Shown: positions 1 to 9,300 of the stretch, piece after piece
Numbering within the stretch: the stretch's first letter is position 1
Layout: the number at the start of each line of letters is the position of its first letter
Origin: Candidatus Sumerlaeota bacterium
Lineage (GTDB): Bacteria; Sumerlaeota; Sumerlaeia; JAFGJS01
Assembly: GCA_016928995.1 (NCBI GenBank)
Contig: JAFGJS010000092.1
Span: 1-34,447, forward strand
Length of the DNA stretch: 34,447 bases
Direction: 5' to 3'
The notes under the pieces: model-generated
Told to the model about the DNA's origin: nothing
Seen by the model: the letters and a program-made list of their open reading frames with translations, nothing else
The model's database searches: none
Translations under genes and position numbers: made by a program

Positions 1-132
1 GGCGTAAGGCTGGGGCTGAATCAAGCAGACTCTCCAATTGATGTCTTTAAAATTCGACGTTTGGCCTATTTTTAAATTAGCTCTATAGATAGCGATAAAG
101 ATCTGGATCTCGTTTATGCGCAAGACGATGGA

Positions 133-1572
133 GTGTACGTTATCTTCAATCAGATCGATCCATTTGAATCTGTGATCGGCCAAGGCTTGATGTCGTGGTA
201 TTTCGCGGACGGGGATGTTCAGGGAGGGTCACAGACTTATATCTTAGTCAACAACACCAACACGCAGGCGACGACGCTTTCATTGACAGTCATGTTCGAG
301 GATCAAGCGCCGGTCAAAATTGATGCGACTGCCGGGGCGCTGTCGCGCTGTACGATTGCGCTGCATGAGCGGCTGCCAGCGATGGGCGTCGCCGCCGCGA
401 GTTTCGGTTGCAGCCTGGCTTCGAATCTGCCGGTGTTCGCGGAGCGGGCGATGTATGCGCCGGAGGTGGCGCTACGCAACGGGATAACTACGACGACTTT
501 CCGCACACGCGCCACCGCCGCCATCGGCGCGCGCGAACTGCGCACGGAGTGGCTGCTGGCCGAAGGATCGACGGGCATCGGCGCGGGCGGCCAGTCGCGC
601 GAAACGTACATCTATATCGCGAATCCCAACACAACCGACGCCGAAGTCGAGGTGGACTTCCTGCGCGAGGACGCTGCGCCGATCACCGTGCCGCTGACCA
701 TCCCGGCCCAGCGCCGCGCATCGATCAACTGCGCCGAGGTGGCCGGGCTGGAGCAAGCGAATTTTTCGACGCGGATATTCTCGACGAACGGCGTCGGTGT
801 CGTGGCGGACCGCACGATGGTCGGGTCGGCGGACGATCTGCCGCGGCAATGGGCGCACGCCTCGCTGGCGGCCGATCGCGCCACGACGGGATGGTGGTTC
901 GGCGACGGCTCGCAGGCCGACGGCTGCGAGACCTTCGTGACCCTGGCGAATCCGACGACCGCGACGGCGACGGTGAACCTGCGCTTTCTGCTTGAAAGCG
1001 AGGAGCCGTTCGCAACGCAGGTCACAGTTCCGGCCTTAGCGCGACAGACTGTTATTCTGAGCGATTACGCCGAGCTGCTTGGGCGCAAATTCTCCATTGA
1101 GGCCATCGTGGCGGACGGCGGACCGGGAATCGTGGCAGAGCGGCCGATGTACTGGCGCGCGGAAGGCTACGCGCACCGCTCCGGGGCCTCCGACACCGTC
1201 GGCGCGACGCACACCGCCGCGACATGGTTCCTGCCCGAAGGCGCGGTGTACGGCCAGTCGGACTTCGAGTGCGAGTTCGCCGTCGGCAATCCGAGCACGA
1301 GCGACACCCTGGTCGAAGTCGCGTTCATGCTGTCAGATGGCGAGGTCCTGCTGGTGGAGCGCGAATTGGCTGCGGGCCGCCGCACGACGATCTCGGCGAA
1401 CGACCATCTCGCGAACACAGGCGGCACGATTTCGTTCTCCACGCTGATCCGCACGACAAACGGCGTTCCGATCATCGCCGACCGCTCGATGTACGCGCGG
1501 AGCCTGCCCAGCGAAGGCGGCATCGCCCGCTTCAGCGGCCATGCCAGCCAGGCGATCTCGCTCGAGGAGTGA
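133..1572 (+). CDS. DUF5719-like four-repeat surface/secreted protein, 5' end broken or missing
   Basis: I see four tandem units of roughly 115 residues. Each opens with W-[YLWF]-F/L-x-[DE]-G, continues with a beta-rich stretch containing a 'N(P)xT/S' turn, and closes with a '[VI][VIF]A[ED]R[APTS]M' signature. This layout is that of DUF5719-like extracellular repeat proteins; no enzymatic motif is visible. The reading frame stays open upstream of the GTG at 133 back to a TAA at 73-75, and residues encoded by 76-132 look like the end of an FG-GAP/VCBS repeat (IDSDKDLDLVYAQDDG). No Shine-Dalgarno sequence precedes 133 and no signal peptide is present, so 133 is only the first usable start codon. 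The gene may be a nonsense-mutated or misassembled longer protein that begins left of the window. Function unknown; a structural or adhesive role on the cell surface is inferred. Confidence 0.6.
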   Translation: MYVIFNQIDPFESVIGQGLMSWYFADGDVQGGSQTYILVNNTNTQATTLSLTVMFEDQAPVKIDATAGALSRCTIALHERLPAMGVAAASFGCSLASNLPVFAERAMYAPEVALRNGITTTTFRTRATAAIGARELRTEWLLAEGSTGIGAGGQSRETYIYIANPNTTDAEVEVDFLREDAAPITVPLTIPAQRRASINCAEVAGLEQANFSTRIFSTNGVGVVADRTMVGSADDLPRQWAHASLAADRATTGWWFGDGSQADGCETFVTLANPTTATATVNLRFLLESEEPFATQVTVPALARQTVILSDYAELLGRKFSIEAIVADGGPGIVAERPMYWRAEGYAHRSGASDTVGATHTAATWFLPEGAVYGQSDFECEFAVGNPSTSDTLVEVAFMLSDGEVLLVERELAAGRRTTISANDHLANTGGTISFSTLIRTTNGVPIIADRSMYARSLPSEGGIARFSGHASQAISLEE

Positions 1573-1666
1573 GTGATCTGATATTACGCAAAGCGCGGTC
1601 ATTTTGGAGTGTTTCCCGTTTCTCACGGAAGAAATGCGCGTTTCACTGCTTTGCTGAAAAATCATA

Positions 1667-1682
1667 GCGCGACGCGTCGCGC
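1667..1682. repeat. 16-bp perfect palindrome between the repeat protein and dnaX
   Basis: GCGCGACGCGTCGCGC is self-complementary over all 16 bases with no loop. It lies in the 300-base gap ahead of dnaX and is not followed by a T-run, so it is not an intrinsic terminator. It could be a protein-binding dyad; no family can be named. The rest of the gap holds no recognisable gene. Confidence 0.35.
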
Positions 1683-1873
1683 CACACCAAAACGGCATCA
1701 TGCTGCCGCGCCTTCGCGCTTCGGCGGCACCAGCACACTTCTAAAATACATTGCTGCATTTCATCAGCGAGTAAAACTTCACGCCGTTGCGCGCCGAATT
1801 CTGTTTGACGAATTCGGCGCGGCCAACGTAACCTAAAGCGCATTTGGAAAAATCGACCGTGAAGAATGGAAAT

Positions 1874-3808
1874 ATGGACGAGCTGTTTGAAGGACAGATT
1901 ATTCCGGCGGCTAATGAGACTGCCGCGCCGGCCGCGTCATCGAGCGGACATTATGTGGTCTATGCGCGCAAATGGCGGCCGCAGACCTTTGAGGAGGTCG
2001 TGGGCCAGGGCCACGTGGCGGAGGCGCTGCACGCGGCGATCTCCAAGCAGCGCATCGGGCACGCCTATCTCTTCACCGGCCCGCGCGGCGTGGGCAAAAC
2101 AAGCACGGCGCGTATCCTGGCCAAATCGCTCAACTGTCTGAGCGCGGACGCGCCGACGCCCAAGCCCTGCGGAAAATGCGACCAGTGCCGCACGGTGACG
2201 AACGGCTCGAACCTGGACGTGATCGAGATCGATGGCGCCTCGAACAACCGCGTGGAGGAAGTGCGCGAGCTGCGCGAGAACGTGAACTACACGCCCTTCG
2301 CTGGGCGCTACAAGGTCTACATCATCGACGAAGTGCACATGCTTTCCACGGCGGCGTTCAACGCGCTGCTGAAAACGCTGGAGGAGCCGCCGCCACGCAT
2401 CGTGTTTGTGCTGGCGACGACTGAGATGCACAAAATCCCGGCGACCATCGTTTCGCGCTGCCAGGTGTACGAGTTCAAGTCGATCAGCACGGCGGACATC
2501 ATCCACCGCCTGAATTACATCATCGACAAAGAGCAGGTGTCGGTCAAAGCCGACGAGCGCCAGACGATTCTGGAGACCATCGCGCATTGCGCGGAAGGCG
2601 GCATGCGCGACGCGCAGGTGGCGCTGGATCAGGCGATCACCTTCAGCGAGGGCGAGCTGACTCTGGCTGAGGTGCAGGATCTGCTGGGATTGGTGGGGCA
2701 CGACGTCTGCGTGCAAATGATCACCGGCATCCGCGAGGGCGATATCGGCGGCCTGCTGATGCTCGTCGATCAGATCATCAGCCAGGGACGCGACCTGGCG
2801 CGCGTGGTGAAGCAGGCGATGCAATTCACGCGCGACCTGCTGATCCTGATCAACGCCGGACCGGAGAGCAAACTCGTGCAGTGCCCGCGCGATCAACTGG
2901 AGGCGATGAATGAGCTGACCGGCACGGTCAGTTCGCCGTTCCTGCTGAATCTGAGTCATCGCCTGGTGGAACTCGATGCGGCCCTGCGCGGCACGGCGCC
3001 GCATCGCTATCTGGTCGAATTGGCGCTGATCGAGCTCGCCTCGGTCGCCGGACAATTAGACGCCTCGGCATTGATCGATGAAATCGACCGCCTGAAGCGA
3101 GCCTTGGCCGAAGGCGGACTGAAACCGCCAACGGCGGCGAGTCCGGCTGCGCCGCCTGCGCAAGCATCAGCGGTCAAGCCTGAGGATCGCGGCGCTATCA
3201 TGCGCGATAGCGCTCCCCTGCGCCCGGCCACAGCTTCCGCTACAACGCCACAACCTTCGACGCTCGATCCCGTTCAACTCTGGAACGCCGTCGTCGCTGA
3301 AGCGCGGCAGGCCGATCCGGAACTCGGCGCACAACTCGCCGCCGTGACGCCGGTCGCGATGGAGAAAGATTTTCTGCGAGTTGATCTCTCCAACGCCGGC
3401 GATCTGGCGGACCTGCTTGCCGGAGATACGCAACAGGCGCAACTCGTGCGCTCGATCCTGGAAGAGACCGCGGGGCGGCCGTTGCGCGTCGCTCATGCTG
3501 AATCCTCCACTGCGACAGTGGCGGACACATCGGCCAGCGCTCCTTCGGCATCCGATGCCGAAGACGAAGAGGACGACGAAGATAGCGGCGCCTCGCATGC
3601 GCATCACGCGGAGGAAGAGGCGCGCATGGCGGAGCGGCTGGAGAAGATGCTGGCCACGCAGGAAAATCCGGATCAGCGCGCCGCGGAGCTGCTGGAACAC
3701 CATCCCGATTTTCGTCAGCAGGTGAAACAAGCCTTGCAAGCGCTGAACGGCGGCGCCATTCTGCGCATTGACGGCGTGTCATTAAGCAAGCCATTGCGCG
3801 GCGTATAG
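1874..3808 (+). CDS. dnaX: DNA polymerase III subunit gamma/tau (clamp loader ATPase)
   Basis: This is the motor subunit of the clamp loader, which opens and loads the beta sliding clamp. With the ATG at 1874 the AAA+ module is complete: Walker A GPRGVGKTS at residues 69-77, a zinc-binding cluster with CGKCDQC at 99-105, Walker B DEVH at 152-155 and the 'SRC' sensor 1 segment soon after. The lid and collar domains follow, then a Pro/Ala-rich linker and a C-terminal tau-type region with an acidic stretch. An in-frame TTG at 1844 would add ten residues but has no better ribosome site; 1874 follows a purine-rich GAAGAATGGA. The protein is 644 aa, typical for tau; I saw no obvious slippery site that would make a short gamma form. 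ybaB follows after 27 bases, the common dnaX-ybaB-recR order. Confidence 0.95.
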   Translation: MDELFEGQIIPAANETAAPAASSSGHYVVYARKWRPQTFEEVVGQGHVAEALHAAISKQRIGHAYLFTGPRGVGKTSTARILAKSLNCLSADAPTPKPCGKCDQCRTVTNGSNLDVIEIDGASNNRVEEVRELRENVNYTPFAGRYKVYIIDEVHMLSTAAFNALLKTLEEPPPRIVFVLATTEMHKIPATIVSRCQVYEFKSISTADIIHRLNYIIDKEQVSVKADERQTILETIAHCAEGGMRDAQVALDQAITFSEGELTLAEVQDLLGLVGHDVCVQMITGIREGDIGGLLMLVDQIISQGRDLARVVKQAMQFTRDLLILINAGPESKLVQCPRDQLEAMNELTGTVSSPFLLNLSHRLVELDAALRGTAPHRYLVELALIELASVAGQLDASALIDEIDRLKRALAEGGLKPPTAASPAAPPAQASAVKPEDRGAIMRDSAPLRPATASATTPQPSTLDPVQLWNAVVAEARQADPELGAQLAAVTPVAMEKDFLRVDLSNAGDLADLLAGDTQQAQLVRSILEETAGRPLRVAHAESSTATVADTSASAPSASDAEDEEDDEDSGASHAHHAEEEARMAERLEKMLATQENPDQRAAELLEHHPDFRQQVKQALQALNGGAILRIDGVSLSKPLRGV

Positions 3809-3835
3809 CGGCGCATCATTCTGAAGGAGAACGCG

Positions 3836-4150
3836 ATGTTTGATTTCAAGCAGATTCAACAGATGCAAAAAGACATGCAGACCAAGATGGACGGCATGCA
3901 GCACGAAATGGAGCAGGTGCGCTGCGAAGGGCAATCGGGCGGCGGAATGGTGAAGGTCGTGCTGGACGGCAACCAGAAATGCATCTCGGTCAAAATCCAG
4001 CCCGACGCCGTGGATCCCGACGACATCGAAATGATCGAGGATCTGGTGCTCGCCGCGTTCAACGCCGCCGTGGAAAAATCCAAAGACGCAAACCAAAGCG
4101 GTCTGGCCAAGATCACCGGCGGAATCAAGATTCCCGGTTTGACGATGTGA
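3836..4150 (+). CDS. ybaB: YbaB/EbfC nucleoid-associated protein
   Basis: This 104-aa protein matches YbaB/EbfC in length and layout: an N-terminal amphipathic helix rich in Gln/Lys/Met, a central beta part with 'GGGMVKVVLDGNQ', and a C-terminal helix with 'DLVLAAFNAAVEKSK'. The family forms tweezer-like homodimers that bind DNA and is usually encoded between dnaX and recR, as here. The start is supported by AAGGAGA eight bases upstream of the ATG. Its exact role in recombination or nucleoid structure is unresolved in general. Confidence 0.93.
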   Translation: MFDFKQIQQMQKDMQTKMDGMQHEMEQVRCEGQSGGGMVKVVLDGNQKCISVKIQPDAVDPDDIEMIEDLVLAAFNAAVEKSKDANQSGLAKITGGIKIPGLTM

Positions 4151-4184
4151 CCGTATCCGCAATCAACAAAAGCGAGGCGCGGTT

Positions 4185-4472
4185 ATGCCATTAAATTCGG
4201 AGCAACAAGCGGAGCTTGAAAAACTCCTTGCCAGCAACCGGAAGATTGAAGCGATCAAAAAATTCCGCGAGTTTGAAGGAGTGGGGCTCAAGGAAGCGAA
4301 AGAGGCGGTTGAGGCGCTGGAATCCGGCAGGGCGCCGGTGGATGCTCCAGCTGGCCGACGCTCCGGCGCCGCGCTTCCCGAAGCCCAGCGCGGCAAAGGC
4401 TGTCTGCTGATTCTGGCGGCGGGGCTTGCGTTGCCGTTAACGCTGGGAACGCTGCTACGCTGCTTCATCTGA
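4185..4472 (+). CDS. Membrane-anchored protein with a ribosomal L7/L12 C-terminal-like domain
   Basis: This 95-aa protein has two visible parts. Residues about 1-46 resemble the C-terminal fold of ribosomal protein L7/L12: a helix with 'LLASNRKIEAIKKFRE', a G-[VL]-GLKEAKEAVE turn-helix and a following valine/alanine-rich helix. In real L7/L12 this surface recruits translation GTPases. After a short Gly/Arg/Pro linker comes a hydrophobic stretch, about residues 72-92, that should be a single membrane span, leaving the L7/L12-like domain in the cytoplasm. There is no N-terminal dimerisation domain, so it is not rplL. It lies between ybaB and recR in the same direction, 34 bases after ybaB, with GAGGCG upstream of the ATG. 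The partner is unknown. Confidence 0.75.
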   Translation: MPLNSEQQAELEKLLASNRKIEAIKKFREFEGVGLKEAKEAVEALESGRAPVDAPAGRRSGAALPEAQRGKGCLLILAAGLALPLTLGTLLRCFI

Positions 4473-4557
4473 CGGCTCGGACCAGTCAGACTCGTCGGAC
4501 ATGTCTGACGATTTCAGCCGAACTCATTCAACGCCAAGAAAATCGAACGCACTCATT

Positions 4558-5160
4558 ATGGCGACATTACCACCTGCAATGGAAGCATTGGTCAGCGAAC
4601 TGAACCGCCTGCCGACTATCGGCCGCCGCAGCGCGGAACGGCTGGCGTTCCATTTGCTCTCATCCGATCTCGAGGACGCCCAGGCCCTCTCCCGCTCGAT
4701 CCTCGAAATGCGCGAGCGGATCGGATTCTGCCAACAGTGTCACAATATCGCGGAGGGCGAACTCTGCGCCATCTGCCGCGACGGCCGCCGCGATCCATCC
4801 ACGATCTGCGTTGTGGAAGATCCGCGCGACGTGCTGGCCTTCGAGGAAACCGGAGCGTTTCACGGCCTGTACCATGTGCTGGGCGGGCGCCTGTCGCCGG
4901 TGAAGGGCGTCACACCGGAGAAATTGCATATCCATGAACTCCTGGAACGTTTGAAATCAGGGGCGGCGCGGGAATTGATCCTGGCCACCAGCCCCAGCGT
5001 GGACGGCGATGCAACCGCGCTCTATATTCGCAATCTGGCCCAAGCGCGCGTGGAACTCATCACTCGCATCGGACTGGGCGTCAGCGTCGGGTCCAGCCTG
5101 GACACCACGGACAGCATCACGATCCAGCGCTCGCTCGAAGGCCGCCGCGGAATGCATTGA
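4558..5160 (+). CDS. recR: Recombination mediator RecR
   Basis: RecR works with RecO (and RecF) to load RecA at gaps in single-stranded DNA. The sequence shows the helix-hairpin-helix segment 'LPTIGRRSAERLAFHLL', a four-cysteine zinc finger (C58, C61, C70, C73), a Toprim domain beginning 'ICVVEDPRDVLAFEETG' and the conserved C-terminal 'GSSLDTTDSITIQRSLEGRR'. Starting at the ATG at 4558 gives 200 aa, the usual family length; an in-frame ATG at 4501 would add 19 polar residues not expected in RecR. Neither start has a strong Shine-Dalgarno sequence. It ends the dnaX-ybaB-recR group. Confidence 0.94.
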   Translation: MATLPPAMEALVSELNRLPTIGRRSAERLAFHLLSSDLEDAQALSRSILEMRERIGFCQQCHNIAEGELCAICRDGRRDPSTICVVEDPRDVLAFEETGAFHGLYHVLGGRLSPVKGVTPEKLHIHELLERLKSGAARELILATSPSVDGDATALYIRNLAQARVELITRIGLGVSVGSSLDTTDSITIQRSLEGRRGMH

Positions 5161-6340
5161 GCGTCAAGTCAATCTTTATCTTTTATCGCTACATTCCTCC
5201 CTGCGGTTCTATGTGCGGCTTCACATCATTTTGGGCAGTCATTTCCCTATCGCGCCTATGATCACTCCGTAAAGTCACTCAGAGCCTTCTTGACTCAATC
5301 CATACAGCATTGAAATAACTGTTGTTAAATCCATCCGTTTTTTTCCAGGGGATCTTAAGATGAATGATCTCCATGCAACAACGGCTTTTTTCAGTTCTCC
5401 CCGTTGATTGAAAAGGGTGAAAAAAAAAGACGTCAATATCCAATCGTTTGAATTTTGCACTTGATATGTGCGGCATATTTTGAGAATATTAAAAATGTAT
5501 GTGGGGGGAATCCTTCATCCAGGATCGAGTGTAAGAGTGTATTCATCGTATCGTATGTTGTGATTCCATTGCGTTAATTTCATTATCCAGATTTTTTTCC
5601 ATACTCCCCTCGCTGCAAGGCTCAGCCCGGAGCCGCAAACGGCGATCCGCTATGCATCGTGGCGCAACCATACGGATCGAAGGGCCGGCGAAGCGTCTAT
5701 TCCGTATTTTGAGTGTTGATGAATTTTGCGAAGCAGGCTCGATGATGCCGATGTGTAGGGCATCTCTGCGCAGCCCGGACCGGCGAAAGGAAAGTTATTT
5801 TTTGCTCGAAACGAGCAATGGTATTCATTGACAATTAGTTTTAAGCAAGGTTTGATTTCCGTTAGAACGCTGAAAATCCCTTAAAATCGGGAAATGGGAC
5901 ATTAACTCGTCTTTTTGGATAGGGTATTACGACTGCTGGAGCCAGACAAACTGCGATACATGAAGTTACATCTTGATGGAAAAGGGACGCCGGTTCCAGA
6001 TGACCGGGATCTAACCGCAGGATGTTGTTTGGGTGAAATCAAATCAGTAATCCGCGTGTAAACGCTTACGATGCCGTTACGCGGTCATTCTCGAAGGAGG
6101 GAGGTGGCAGTCACTACATTCGAAAGATTTTGGCACCTCGATCACTGAATTTGGCCGGCGGCACGTACGACCCGCCGCACGGCATTCACAACGGATAAGG
6201 GGCATCTTCATGATGTTCATTGTCCGTTTTTTTTTCTCGTGACAACCAAGACCCCAAGTAGAAAAAATTAACTTGGATCGCTGTTGAGGACGATAAAAGG
6301 GATTATACTAATCAAAAGCGATCACAGACGAGGGGCAGAA
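5161..6340. other. 1.18-kb AT-rich intergenic region with a structured island and no confident gene
   Basis: No convincing full-length gene is present on either strand. Three things stand out. (1) About 5610-5800 is a GC-rich island with nested inverted repeats (CGAT/ATCG around 5643-5659, GATGCC/GGCATC around 5741-5764, TTGCTCG/CGAGCAA at 5802-5818) inside AT-rich flanks; part of it resembles the core of c-di-GMP-I riboswitches but not clearly. (2) A 51-codon open frame at 5906-6061 has protein-like composition but no good start. (3) A LacI-type dyad lies at 6057-6070. Short minus-strand frames around 5275-5476 look non-coding. Confidence 0.6.
6057..6070. promoter_or_regulatory. LacI-family-type operator-like dyad upstream of the M6 protease
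   Basis: TGTAAACGCTTACG is an imperfect palindrome (TGTAA...TTACg) around a central CG, the form recognised by many LacI/GalR-family repressors. It lies about 270 bases before the protease start. The same half-site TGTAAACG recurs at 15361 ahead of the GH78 gene. The regulator is not in the window. Confidence 0.35.
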
Positions 6341-9300
6341 ATGCGGTTTAATTACTTGAAGTTACGAATAATTATATATATAGCGCTGGTCATTTCAATC
6401 AGACAATCAGTAGCGGATCCTGTCGCAGGGAAAATATTCAAAGACATTCAGCAGGATGGCTCGGTTATCCCGGTGCGCGTCTGGGGCGATGAATTTTATC
6501 GTGTGGTCGAATCGCTCGACGGCTATACTCTGGTCCGTGACAAAGCCCAAAAAACAACCTATTATGCCTCCCCTGAAACGAAGGGAACGCGGCTGGGATC
6601 GACCGGCATCCCCCTGCGCCAAGGCGATGCGCCGCTCGCGGAACTGAAAGCATTGGGCGTGACTCCGCATCTCAGACTTGAGCCAGAGATCGTGGAGCAA
6701 ATCGTGGCAAACGGCCGCGCTCGCCTGCTCAGCGGCGATACGGACCTCATGAGCGGACGCGTATCGGCGCGAGCGACATCCACCGGCGACGTGGTAGGCA
6801 TCACGCTGCTGATCGATTTCTCCGACGACACGTGGACTATCGCCGCTGCGGAATTCGATAGTTTTCTCAACAGCGCCAGCTATAGCAATTATGGCAACAA
6901 CGGCTCGGTGTGGTCATACTTCAATGAAGTCTCAAATGGACACTTGAACTACACAAATTACGTCGGATCGAGTTATTATCGCGCCCAGAATACCAAGGCC
7001 TACTATATCAGCAATGACGCGGCGCTGGCCCTTGTGGTCGAGGCCCTGGAGGATTTGGACGATAGTGGTTTTAACTTCGCCGATTACGACTCGGACAGCG
7101 ACGGCAACATCGACGCGGTGAATGTCTTTTACGCCGGCGAACCGGACAGCCCCTGGGGACAGGGATTGTGGCCGCATATGTATTCCTCCACTCTCGCCTT
7201 CTTCACCGCATCGGACGGCACAAAGGCGCGGGCGTATCAGATGACCAACATCGGAACGAGTCCGTCCATCGGCACCTTCTGCCATGAAAACGGGCATCTC
7301 ATTTGCGGATTTCCCGATTTGTATGATTACGGCTATGAGTCGTATGGAGTCGGGAGCTGGTGCCACATGGCCTTCGGCACATCGTCCACGAATCCCTGCT
7401 ATTATTGCGCGCCGTTGCGGATCGAAGCGGGCTGGATGGACAATCTCACCGAACTGACCACGCCTCAATCGGACATCCCCTGCGCGACGCAAAGCGACGT
7501 ATGCTATATCTATTACAATTCATTGCGGCCCTCGACGGAGTATTTCGTCATTGAGAACCGCAAGAAAAGCGGGCGCGACGCCGGTTTGCCCGGAGAGGGC
7601 CTGGCGATCTGGCATGTCGATCTGTTAGGGAGCAATAATTATGAACAGATGACCACGTTGCTCCATTATCGCGTCAGTCTGGAACAGGCCGACGGCGATT
7701 TCGATCTTGAAAACAAAAATAACTATGGCGATACGGGCGACCTGTACTACACGGGAAACGTGACGGAATTCAGCGACGCGACGACGCCGGATGCGAACTG
7801 GTGGGCCGGAGGAACGTCCGATCTCTGGATTCACAGCGTCAGCGCGTCGTCCGACACAATGACTTTCGACTTCGGCGAATCGGGATCGATTTACATCGCG
7901 CCGATAACGTTCGAGGCGAATGGCCTGGAGGGCGGCCCCTTCCAACCCACAAGCGCGGATTACACCTTGTCGAACAATAGCGGCGAAACGCATGACTGGT
8001 CGGCAAGCGTGGATGTAGCCTGGCTCGAGCTCACCGCATACGCAGGCACACTGAACGACGGTAGTGCGACGATTGTGACTGCCAGTCTGAACACGACTGT
8101 AAACTCGCTGGCTGTAGGGACGCATACCGGAACCATCACCTTCATCGATGAAACGACTTCCGACACCACGGAGGCCGATGTGACCGTGAATGTTTACGAC
8201 ATCCCCTCGAACACCTTCCTGTATTTCGATCTGGAAACGGATCCGGGCTGGAGCACGGCCGGGGATTGGGCTTACGGTCAGCCGACTGGCGGCGGCGGCG
8301 CGGCAAGCGGAGATAACTATGGCAATCCCGACCCCGCCACAGGCCGTTTCGGGCTGAACGTGTATGGCTATAATCTCAGCGGCAATTACGCGAACAATTT
8401 AACACCGGCGCGTATCCTGCAAACGACGGCGCTGGATTGTACGGATTATGAGAATATCCACCTTAATTTCTGGCGTTGGCTCAACGTGGAAGAAGGTCAG
8501 TATGACCAGGCTGAAATTTACGTCAGTTCAAATGGTGTGACATGGACACTGGTATGGGAAAATCCAACCTACGCTGATGTTGAAGACAGCGATTGGACGC
8601 AGGTGGACTACGACATTTCAGCCATCGCGGACGGCCAAGCGACTGTCTATATACGCTGGACACTGACCACGGACGAATCCTATCGCTTTTGCGGGTGGAA
8701 CATCGATGAGATCGCGTTGACCGGAATAAACACCAACGTGCCCACGCCGGAGATTTCCGTCGCGCCGCTCTCCCTGAATTTCGGCGATCAGCGCATCGAT
8801 CTGGGCGCTTCCGCCCCCTCATCCTTCACGATCACAAACATTGGCGACGCGGACTTGGAATTCACGTCGATTGAGATCACCGGCGATTCATCCAGCGCGT
8901 TCAGTTTTACGGCAACGCCCAGCACCGCCAGTTTGAGCGCAAGCGAATCGCGCACATATTACGTCACGTTCGATCCCGATGCGGAAGGGGCGCATAGCGG
9001 GACGACAGTCCACATCGCGAGCAACGATCCATACTCGCCAACGGACGCTCCGTCCTTAAGCGGCAATGGGCTCCTGCCGCCGGATATCAGCGTATCGCCA
9101 AGCGAGATTGACTTTGGCGAACGCAACATCGACACCGGACCTTCGATTCAATATCCTGTGACGGTGTATAACACCGGCGGAGCGCCGTTGGAGATTCTAT
9201 CCATCACGATCGCCGGGAACACGGACAGCGCATTCGCGTTCTATCATGACCCGCCGGATACCTCAGACATCCCGGCAGGAGGATCGCGGGCATATCAAAT

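Noticed and set aside
1937-3055. 372-codon minus-strand open frame opposite dnaX
   Set aside because: Shadow of dnaX, with His/Arg/Gln-rich translation and no family resemblance.
3601-3700. Possible programmed frameshift in dnaX for a gamma form
   Set aside because: No A-AAA-AAG type slippery heptamer with a following stem was seen.
5275-5476. Two overlapping short minus-strand frames of 61-65 codons
   Set aside because: They share the same DNA in different frames, have no ribosome site and biased composition from T-runs; no family recognised.
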